In this document: positions 55,986-64,000 of the stretch, one piece after another
Position numbering within the stretch: position 1 is the stretch's first letter
Layout: every line of letters starts with the position of its first letter
From: Verticillium longisporum
Lineage: Eukaryota > Ascomycota > Sordariomycetes > Glomerellales > Plectosphaerellaceae
DNA: 64,000 nucleotides
Assembly (NCBI GenBank): GCA_019188255.1
Contig: JAETXT010000009.1
Span: 3,906,001-3,970,000 of the forward strand
Reading direction: 5' to 3'
The notes under the pieces: generated by a model
Told to the model about the DNA's origin: nothing
Database searches by the model: none
Seen by the model: the letters and a program-made list of their open reading frames with translations, nothing else
Made by a program: the position numbers and the translations under genes

Positions 55986-57044
55986 CTAGTTCACTGGCAG
56001 GCTGTCAATGGCCTTCTGACTTACGCCCCATTCCTTCTCGATGAGACGCTCGCGAGCTTGGTACAAGAACTTATACGCTGTCTTGATAGTGCCGTCGCTA
56101 ACGCCGGCTACCGCTGCAATATCCTTAGACGTCTTAGGCTCCTCCATAAGGTGTGACGCCATGTAGATGCAGGCCGCAGAGACAGACAGTGGCGAACGAC
56201 CCGCAAGTTCCGACACGCTGACCGTCTTACGAGCGAGAGCACGCGACACGTTCTCGATCTTCTGCGACTGCCTGAATGGCAGCTGCGAGGTGAAACGAGT
56301 GCAGAGATCTTCGGCGTTGGTCGACGTTGAGGCCTTGTAGCCGCTGAGGTCTTGAATGGCATTGCCGCCAGGGTTCGTCTCTTTAATCTTCTGCAGAAAT
56401 GACTCCAGAGCTTTAAAGACCCTTCCGATCTCCTTCTTAGAGACGTTGGTAACTTGGTAGATTTCTCGGAAAGTACGACCAACACCTGCCTGACGGCATG
56501 CGATGAAGATGCAGCCGGCCACGAGGGCTTCCTGGGGTTTCCCCTTCATAAAGCTGTGGTCGTGGCAAAGTTTGTAGATGTGCTTGGCACCGTCTGCCAC
56601 GTTCTTTCCCAGATTGATACTGTCAGTAAAGGCGCTGATTTCGCGGAAAGCGGAACCGATGGCCTTGGTGTTCTTGTCTGTTTGGGACTTGTTCTGGATA
56701 CGCGCAAGGTTCTTGTGATCCCTGCCCTCAGAAAAGGCAATGCTCGTCTCGAGCTGGGCACCGTCGAGCAGAGGGTTGCCAGCGTCACCCACACGAGAGG
56801 GGTCATCGTTGCCCTGGTCGTCATTGGCGAACGTACGCCATTCAGAGCGGGTGTCAATAATGCGCTCACCCACGACGAGGCCGCAAGAACCACAGACCAT
56901 GTCGCCGGAAGAGAACTCCTCCACCAGATTGGGAGGCTGCTCGCGGCAGTCAGGACACTCTACAATGATGTTGAGGTCCTGCTTAAAGTCGCCGATGGCG
57001 TTACCATGCTCGTCGAGAGCTGGCGCTCCGGCGGGATTCAACAT
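55986..57044 (-). CDS. SUA7: Transcription initiation factor TFIIB
   Basis: Intronless, 352 aa from the ATG at 57044. The N-terminal zinc ribbon is C30-X2-C33...C51-X2-C54 (CPDCREQPPNLVEEF, VCGSCGLVVGERI), followed by the B-finger/reader region TRSEWRTFANDD. Two cyclin-like core repeats follow: IGSAFREISAFTDSINLG...LVAGCIFIACRQAGVGRTF, and LCTRFTSQLPF...AACIYMASHLMEEPKTSKDIA, which contact TBP and the BRE DNA. TFIIB bridges TBP and RNA polymerase II in the nucleus. The reading frame stays open for 74 more codons upstream but contains no ATG there; family length supports the internal start. No intron is needed to make the family alignment continuous. Confidence 0.95.
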   Translation of the reverse strand: MLNPAGAPALDEHGNAIGDFKQDLNIIVECPDCREQPPNLVEEFSSGDMVCGSCGLVVGERIIDTRSEWRTFANDDQGNDDPSRVGDAGNPLLDGAQLETSIAFSEGRDHKNLARIQNKSQTDKNTKAIGSAFREISAFTDSINLGKNVADGAKHIYKLCHDHSFMKGKPQEALVAGCIFIACRQAGVGRTFREIYQVTNVSKKEIGRVFKALESFLQKIKETNPGGNAIQDLSGYKASTSTNAEDLCTRFTSQLPFRQSQKIENVSRALARKTVSVSELAGRSPLSVSAACIYMASHLMEEPKTSKDIAAVAGVSDGTIKTAYKFLYQARERLIEKEWGVSQKAIDSLPVN

Positions 57045-58311
57045 CTTGCTTGTGTATGGCTTGGGCGTATATATAGAGTTTTTCTCGTCGAACACTTTTC
57101 TGCGGCGCTTCGCTTCCTTCTTGCGTCGCCGGAGTTCCTGTCGCTTGTTGAGGACAGTCCTGTAGACTTTGGGATTCTTCTCTGATGTGATGTCCTGGTG
57201 CCAGACGCGGTCGGTAGAGAGTTGGACGAAGAGCGGCGAATGCAGCTTGGCGGTGTTGGAAGGCAAGGGCAGGCAAAGCCCAGGAAGGAAGGCTCGCGAT
57301 AGAGGAGATTGAGAAGTATAGGAGTTTGGGGTTTCTCTCTCTTTCTCGTGAGGGTTTATTCAGAGGGTCGATCGATCGCTGGAATCAGAGCGCTGAGGGA
57401 AATCTACCCTACAAGTTCACGGAGGAATGCGACTTTCGTTGACAGTGAATGTGGTGGTTCTTGGATGACAGCGGCAACCGGCTGGATCCCTGTGTCAAGA
57501 TTGTAAGCATGCCTTTCTTACTTGTTGCAGGAGGCTGTCCTGCTCACAGTAAAAAAGAAAAGAACCAAAGGTGGCCCGGTGAATGGCAGCGAGGTCAACG
57601 AGAGTGCAGGTCAATAGTTGTCGCTGTGATTTGAGGGTGGAGAGTCGAGGGAAGAGTCTTTTCGCAAGGCGGGCAAGGCAGAAAAGCCGACCGATTTCTG
57701 GACCAGTAAAGGCGTCTGAGATGGCACGGACCCCAGATCAACGAAACAGTCGGCTTCAGGTCGTCAGACGATCGCAAGAGGGTGAAATCAGTAGGGATTT
57801 CGTGTCTTGACGGCGAGGGAGGACGGTCTTGGTGCGGCGAGCGAAGGACTTGAGAGGGATGTAGGAGGAAGGAAACCGACGCCCTGTTTCGGATCCTCGC
57901 CTGTGCTCTTGTCGATGGCGCAAACCAGGCAGGCGTCGAGTTTGAGCCTTACTCAGCATCAGGCATCTCGTCACGTGAGGTGCGACACCAACGCTTGGTA
58001 AGCCTTAGGGTCGCCAGAAGGTGCTTCTGGGCTATTCACAGTCAGGGCACCTAAAAGCACCTGCCTTAACTTCATGATGAGAACGCAATGCGAACGCTGC
58101 AGCATCCATCCATTGGAATGTCATTGTACTGTTTCCCGTGAAGCCACCTCCCAAGAGAGAAAGCAAACCAAAACGCCGAAATAATCACTGTCTGGGTATC
58201 CTGTACATGATGCGCTCCCGGTAGATGCCCTCCCAGCCCTGTACCTTGCCTCAAGGTTCGTGGGAATATCAGATGCACTACCTCCATCCTGATGAACACT
58301 CCCATGTCGTT
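57045..58311. other. Upstream region of TFIIB
   Basis: About 1.3 kb. The first 222 nt are open in frame with TFIIB, encoding a lysine/arginine-rich stretch without an ATG. The rest shows nothing recognisable. Confidence 0.5.
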
Positions 58312-59061
58312 TCAGCCTCTGGTAAACCAAATTTTCTCAGGGCTACTGCGACGCGTATTGTTCTGAGCCCTCCCACTGATCGGCATCGGAGCACCCTCAC
58401 GGGTCGCAACCTCAAAGCTTGGTGGCCGATGCAGCATTGACGGTAGCCCATGATATGGTCGACCAAACTCATCGGGGTGCGGTGGCTGGCTATTGGATCT
58501 TTCGACGCTGCGCAAAAGCGGATTCGTCGACGGCGACGGCGACCGTGACCGTGACCTCGAGTCCGGCGTCAGCCTGACATCGACCTCACCCCCTCGATGC
58601 GGCTCTTGGTGTGACACGGCCCGACCGCGATGTGAGCTCGGCGCCCAATCGCTGTTGCCGCTGAGGTTGGAGTGCGGAACTTGCGCCATTGCTTGGTTGA
58701 GAGCCGAGTCGTTGTCCGAATTGTCAACAGGATAATTGGACGAGCGGCTCGTCAAGGATTTCCGAATCATGACGCTGCGCTGCATCTCATCTTCCTCGAT
58801 GCGTTCCAAGGCGCTGAGCCTTTTTCGACGGGCGAACTCTTTGCGTGTGAGGTAAGGGTCCTTTTGGCATGCTTCGTGATACTGGCGCTCGCCGCCGCGG
58901 CGGTTGTAACAGAGGAAAGCAATGACCCCGAGGATTACCACAACGGCAATGACAATACTTGCGATAAGGATAGCTGTGGTGTGGGAATTGTTGTCCGACT
59001 GGGAGTTGTTGTCGTTTGACCTGCGGTCATCCTTCTGTCGTGAGTATATCGCAGGTGACAT
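58312..59061 (-). CDS. Single-pass membrane protein of unknown function
   Basis: One exon, 249 aa. A hydrophilic N/D/S-rich N-terminus of about 29 residues is followed by one strong hydrophobic helix (about residues 30-52: ILIASIVIAVVVILGVIAFL) and a basic stop-transfer stretch (CYNRRGG). The long C-terminal tail is charged, then rich in S/R/P (DSRSRSRSPSPSTNPLL), resembling phosphorylated disordered cytosolic tails; KEFARRKRLSALERIEEDEMQ may form a helix. There is no cleavable signal peptide, so a type III (N-out) plasma-membrane or endomembrane protein is likely. Similar small proteins are widespread in Pezizomycotina, but I cannot name a family. Confidence 0.8.
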   Translation of the reverse strand: MSPAIYSRQKDDRRSNDNNSQSDNNSHTTAILIASIVIAVVVILGVIAFLCYNRRGGERQYHEACQKDPYLTRKEFARRKRLSALERIEEDEMQRSVMIRKSLTSRSSNYPVDNSDNDSALNQAMAQVPHSNLSGNSDWAPSSHRGRAVSHQEPHRGGEVDVRLTPDSRSRSRSPSPSTNPLLRSVERSNSQPPHPDEFGRPYHGLPSMLHRPPSFEVATREGAPMPISGRAQNNTRRSSPEKIWFTRG

Positions 59062-60852
59062 TGCGAATATGTGGAACCAAATTGCTAGTAAACTGCTCTA
59101 TTGACCGTACAGTTTGAAAAGACGGAGGTATGAACCGTACATCAAGATATGGGCATCTTGAGCTTTATGGTACCTTGACTCGGACCAGTGCCAGAAGGAA
59201 GGCGCATTCACAGCCTTCTGCCTACACGTTCTTCATGTCGCCATGCAGGGCCAAGAGTGCGGGCCGCAGCCTAAAACGGGCGATAAGGTGATGATGTGCA
59301 CACGCTGAGCAAACCGTGGTCAAGCAGCCAAGGCCGCGTACAAAGTCGAAGTGCTATAATTGGGCCACCGTTGCATTCACCCTCCTTGCCGCCTATCGAA
59401 CGCTGCGCTGAGTCGGCCGAGTTCGTGGCCAATGCAACGGGCCGCAGGATCAGCTCAAAAAGTAGCCGCATCCGCGAGGCGAAGCAGGCGCACCAGGTGG
59501 GGGTGTGCTCATTTTCGTGTTGAGCACCCAGTACCTTTACCGGGAACGACTGGTAGCAAAGGTCGGCAGATTGGTCCCCTGATCTGGCGTTCTCATCTGG
59601 CATCGGCTCGTCGAGGTTTGCGGTTCTCGATCGCGAGCCACGACCGCCAGCCACCCCCAAGCGCGCGAAGGATCACGAACTCCCGGGCGGATTCTTCCCG
59701 CCCGTCGCATGAGGACCCAGTAGGCGGCCTATCGTTTTGCCTGTCGTGCATACGTTTCTCTCAGATGCATCCTTCCCATCTATGCTTAAAGAGAATCCTC
59801 GAGTAGACGCTTGAGGAACGACGAAACATAGGTACTCTTCATCGACGACGACAACAGCGCCAAATTACCCGTTACTAGATCTCACTGTGATTCACGGTGG
59901 TACCATCAGCGCCTGGTATCCTTGTCAAGGGTTATGGGGGCGAAAGGGTATTTTGGGAACGGCCGAAAGACAGCCCCGCTCAGAACCGGGGGTGCCCCGA
60001 GCTCGTATACAAGTAGAACAGTTCAGGGATCGTGAATGACAAGGTGTCAGCTCTACCTCGTGCTATTCGCATCAATCTCAACGGTAGGGCTGCATCTTCT
60101 CAAGTGAATATCTTCTTGTCAATTGGCTAGGTGCACACCGTTTCACCAAGTGCCCCGGTCCCATAGCTCGGAAGCACAGGGAGAGGTCAGCGAGGGCCCC
60201 AGTGCGTGTTGCATCAATGGAGTCATCTGCTCTCATCGGTATTGACTACGATCTTTGGTGCCGCAATGCTTCATTGGAGGCTCGAGTGAAGGGTATCACA
60301 GACGTGCAGGTGGGTTTGAGTTTCGTAGGATTTGATGATCGGCCGGACCCCATCGTGGGTCATCTTCGTGGTCGACAGTCGAAATCGCGGCCGGGCAGTG
60401 CTGATTTGATTAGTTCGACTGACCAGGGGTCGAGATCGCGTCTTCCTGTGTGTCAGGGAGCAGTCATGATGAAGGGTGAGTATTGCAACGAGGAGGTGAT
60501 CATTCTGTCACACCCGAGATCCTTCTGCGTGAGGGTGCCGCACTGAAGTCTTATGGTCGGCTGGTGGAACCTAAGCCGACTCCTAGGTAGTAAGAATTGA
60601 TTACTTCCACTTCATCAAACGATCTGTGCTCGATCACGCATGCACAATACAGCCTGTAGTCGTAGCGCCATGGGCCTGTAGAATGCCACTGGAGGTGGAG
60701 GTGGACCTCGGCGCGGGTGTCTCCCCGCATCTGACTGGAGCCCCTGCGCTACCGTATGTGTATTCTTGTCCCGAAGTCATTGAAACACAACTGACGTCCT
60801 CAACCCTCCCATACTGTCAGGTCTCTGCAAGGCTTTTCTCAACTCGAGCAGC
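59062..60852. other. Divergent intergenic region
   Basis: About 1.8 kb between the membrane-protein gene and the CoA-transferase. Open frames at 59271-59660 and 60202-60546 lack family features. No RNA gene seen. Confidence 0.5.
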
Positions 60853-62353
60853 ATGATAAATCCAATTCTGAGACCCTCACGTACTCTTGTGGGTCTTAGA
60901 CCTCAATCTTGGTCACACTCGTCCTTCCAGGCACCATGCCGAAGATGGAAGTCTTCTGCGCCACCGAGCAACCTCCCCCTTGAAGGGTACCGTGTACTGG
61001 ACATGACCAGAGTTCTCGCTGGTGTATGGAGCTTTCCCCGACATTCGATGTGGCCTTTCACTAACAATAGCAGCCGTATTGTACACAAATCCTCGGTGAC
61101 CTAGGGTACGCTTGCCTTTTGAGCATCCATCTCGACCCCGCTTCTGACTTCATCTCAGTGCCGATGTCATCAAGATCGAGCATCCCACCCGAGGCGATGA
61201 TACCCGCGCCTGGGGACCGCCTTATGCCACCTACAAGGAAGGCTCAACACAAGAAGGACCCGGAGAGTCGGCTTACTTTCTCGCCGTGAGCACTACTTTG
61301 GTGACAACTGTCATGGCTTCCCCTCATGCTGACAACGTCCAGGTGAACCGCAACAAGAAGTCCCTGGGCCTCAACTTCCAGCATCCCAGCGGCACCAAGA
61401 TCCTCCACAAGCTGGTCGCCAGCTGTGACATTCTTGTCGAAAACTACCTCCCAGGGACGCTGAAAAAGTACAAACTCGACTACGACACGTTACGGGCCAT
61501 CAATCCCGCCCTCATTTACGCGTCGATCACGGGCTATGGCCAGACGGGACCTTACTCCAACCGTGCCGGGTATGATGTCATGGTCGAGGCCGAGTTTGGT
61601 CTCATGCACATCACCGGCAGCCGTGACGGCCCGCCCGTCAAGGTCGGTGTCGCCGTGACGGACCTGACGACGGGCCTGTACACAAGCAACAGCATCATGG
61701 CCGCACTGCTGGCCCGTGCCAAGACTGGCAGGGGACAACATATTGATGTTTCGCTGAGCGATTGCCAGACGGCAACGTTGGCCAACATTGCCAGCAGCTG
61801 TCTCATCAGTGGGAAGAGGGACTCCGGTCGCTGGGGAACCGCGCATCCATCAATTGTGCCCTACCGATCGTTCAAGACGCAGGACGGAGACATTCTCTTC
61901 GGGGGTGGCAACGACCGGCTCTACGGCATCCTCTGTGAGGGCCTGGGTCGGCCAGAGCTCAAAGACGATCCGAAGTATATTACCAATGCCCAGAGAGTCG
62001 CAAATCGCATCGAGCTGGAGGCTTTGATCGAGGGCATCTCAATGACAAAGACGACCGAAGAATGGTTGCAGGTGCTCGAGGGCAAGGGGATGCCGTATGC
62101 AGCGGTCAACGACGTGCAGGCGACAATGGAGCACGAGCACACAAAAGCGAGGAACATGGTCGTAGAGATGGATCACGAGCACTGCGGCACGATCAAGATG
62201 GTGAACACACCGGTCAAATACTCGGAGAGCGAGCCGAGGATTCGGTCTGTGCCGCCAACTCTTGGGCAGCATACGGAGGAGGTATTGACCCAACAGCTGG
62301 GGTTGCCGGCAGAGGGAATTGAAGCGTTGCGGAGCGAAGGAGTTGTAAGGTGA
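60853..62353 (+). CDS. Mitochondrial class III (CaiB/BaiF) CoA-transferase
   Basis: Four exons: 60853-61023, 61074-61105, 61159-61285, 61343-62353; 446 aa. The N-terminus is arginine/serine-rich without acids (NPILRPSRTLVGLRPQSWSH), a probable mitochondrial presequence. The family core then starts: GYRVLDMTRVLAGPYCTQIL and GADVIKIEHP (created only by splicing), NRNKKSLGLNFQHPSG, LVENYLPGTLKKY, YASITGYGQTGPYSNRAGYD, FGLMHITG and LLARAKTGRGQHIDVSL. The nearest well-known member is human SUGCT, the succinyl-CoA:glutarate CoA-transferase of lysine/tryptophan breakdown; the fungal substrate is probably also a dicarboxylic acid, by inference. The tiny 32-nt exon 2 and the 57-nt third intron, which has no stop and is divisible by three, are notable. 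Confidence 0.93.
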
Positions 62354-62970
62354 TACCTCCCTTGTGAGACTCGTCGGAGGTATAGAAATGAAGTGAAGCA
62401 CGTTCAAGGTCAAAATAGCGCCAACGTCATCACGATTCCGTTTCTTCGTCAGGCTTGCATTTGTTCAACCACAGTATTTAGATATGGCGAAGACGTGCCA
62501 TCGCATCGCGACTCCAACTGGGGACCTGGCCGGTAGGCTCAGGTGCCCGTAAATTCAAGTGGGGCACCGCACGTGACTTCGCGTTTTGTCTGGGAAGGTC
62601 CAGTCATCGAACCATTGCTGGATCATCTCATCAACAAATTCAACATGGCCATCGCGCCGAACGCTGTACAATTATTGCGGTTCAATCGATCATCAAGAGA
62701 ACTGTTCTAGGTCGGGGAGATTTCGTCTAACCCCGCGCATGTAACTCTAACATTGGCATCCACCTACCAGTGTATTTTTCACGACAGCTTTCAGAACGCA
62801 AGCCGGCTCAGGCTCCATCCAGCACCTGCTCACTCTCAATGGCACTCTAATCCATCTTTCGACGGCGATCCGAGAACTCTCGAACATCAACTCATCCTTC
62901 ATTCTTCATCGCAGAACGGTAGTTCGTCTATGAAACTTGTAGCTTTCAGGCGGTCGAGCTTCTAAGCTAA
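62354..62970. other. Intergenic
   Basis: About 0.6 kb of promoter and leader before the PHD-finger gene. No gene seen. Confidence 0.5.
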
Positions 62971-64000
62971 ATGTCACACTCTCTGTTGCCCAGTCTGCGG
63001 GCGGGCTTACAGGGCACTGGGTCGGAACCAGTTCACCCAACAACCGACACGATGGACATTGACCCTCCAAGAACAGAGGCAAATGTCATGGAAAAGGCCA
63101 GCAAGGGCCCTTCTTCGTTGAATGGCTTTCCCCACAATACAACGCAGTTGCCATTAGCAGCGCCACGCCTCCACAGACCGCAGTTTCCCACTTCGAGAGA
63201 CGCCATTCTCGCCCGAGTCAAGAGACAAAAAGACACGCAGTTATCACATGCGCCTCCCTATCTTCCTATTTGGTTCTCGGTCACCCACGAAGACGTTCTT
63301 CGGGAACAAAAGGCGTCTCGCAACAAGGCTCCATGCGCTCCCATGCCTTCTACGCTATCCATGCCAGAGGGGACTTTACCTCCACTGCGACCACCGACGC
63401 CCAGTCTCAAGAGGAAACGGACCCCCGAAGTCGACGATTCGCCTTTGACGATAGGTCCAACGGCGGCTGCGGCGCTCGCTGCTGACCGCCCGGCGCGTAT
63501 CGTCCCCAAGCCCCTTCTCCGCAACAAGCGGACCGAAGAAGACGGCCCTCGACGCTGCGACAAGTGTGAGTCCGCGGAAGAGTCACCCGAAAATCTTCTT
63601 GTCGTCTGTCCTGTCTGCGATTGGTCGTGGCATCAGCGATGCCACGATCCCGAAATCGGTGCCGGTTCGGTCCGCGACAGAGTAAGCTTCAAGTGTGCAG
63701 ATTGTGTGAGGGAAGGGGCGGCCATTGATGCCTACCGACTGGACAAGCTCCATCAGGACCAGATCTCGTCGCGAGGTGTGGCGGACGTCGAGAAGCTGCG
63801 CAACGCAAGGCTCGCGGAGCTTCCAGCGTTTAACAAACCCGAGCTCGTGGGCTTCAAGGCGGGAGATGCGGACCGCGAAACGGTGAGTCTTCTGTGGCTT
63901 ACAGGCTTCCTCGTTATTCGGCTTGGCTCATGTTGCTGACTTGTCATAGCGTCGAGCATATTTCTCCTCCTTGAGAAAGACGGACGTCATCAATTTGTTG
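62971..64000 (+). CDS. PHD-finger protein, 5' part (runs off the window)
   Basis: Exon 1 is 62971-63882 and exon 2 begins at 63950 after a 67-nt GT-AG intron, continuing past the right edge; about 321 residues are visible. The first 190 residues are proline/serine-rich and probably disordered (TMDIDPPRTEANVMEKASKG; PPTPSLKRKRTPEVDD, the latter with a nuclear-localisation-like basic run). Residues about 196-243 form a C4HC3-type zinc finger: CDKC, CPVC, WSWHQRCH and FKCADC. A charged segment (DVEKLRNARLAELPAFNK) and YFSSLRKTDVINL follow. PHD fingers read histone-tail marks, so a chromatin role in the nucleus is expected. The ATG at 63052 (MDIDPP) is an alternative start. Confidence 0.82.

Noticed and set aside
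1..64000. CRISPR arrays, insertion sequences, bacterial operons
   Set aside because: Spliced eukaryotic genes throughout; the tandem repeats present lack the spacer structure of CRISPR, and no transposase was seen.

Overview
The window is nuclear DNA of a filamentous ascomycete (Pezizomycotina, most probably Sordariomycetes). The evidence is direct: genes on both strands with short GT-AG introns (about 45-80 nt), a TACTAAC branch site, and clear fungal families (COT1/NDR kinase with a polyglutamine N-terminus, Zn2Cys6 regulator, HET-domain protein, GLEYA adhesin, TIM54, TFIIB, RSC7/Npl6-type subunit, SLATT_fungal-type protein). I see no bacterial, viral, CRISPR, rRNA or convincing tRNA feature. 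Gene models below were spliced by hand, and exon coordinates are given in each entry.

Left part (1-18 kb, metabolic): an FAD amine/amino-acid oxidase ending in a peroxisomal SKL signal, a convergent eight-exon Zn2Cys6 regulator, an amino-acid permease, a GFA/CENP-V-type zinc enzyme, a two-TM SLATT protein, an aldo/keto reductase and a secreted SGNH/GDSL esterase. The first four could form a small amine or N-methyl amino-acid catabolic neighbourhood (inference).

Middle (19-37 kb, housekeeping plus surface): splicing factor SF3a subunit 2 (apparent 1-nt frameshift), the NDR kinase COT1, TIM54 facing an NIP30/FAM192A-like protein tail to tail, a GPI-type surface protein head to head with a large repeat-bearing GLEYA adhesin, a HET-domain gene (apparent 1-nt frameshift), and a PHO80/CLG1-type cyclin.

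37.2-46.9 kb is a 9.7-kb stretch with no recognisable gene: CT-rich cyclin upstream region, a CA microsatellite, AGGT/ACCT-rich low-complexity clusters and, just beyond the RSC7-like stop codon, an eight-unit 21-bp tandem repeat.

Right part (46.9-64 kb): an RSC7/Npl6-type chromatin-remodelling subunit, a shortened questin-oxidase-like gene, a secreted berberine-bridge-type FAD oxidase convergent with an NAD(P)-binding reductase-like gene (an accessory oxidative-enzyme group), then TFIIB, a single-pass membrane protein, a mitochondrial class III CoA-transferase and a PHD-finger gene that runs off the right edge.
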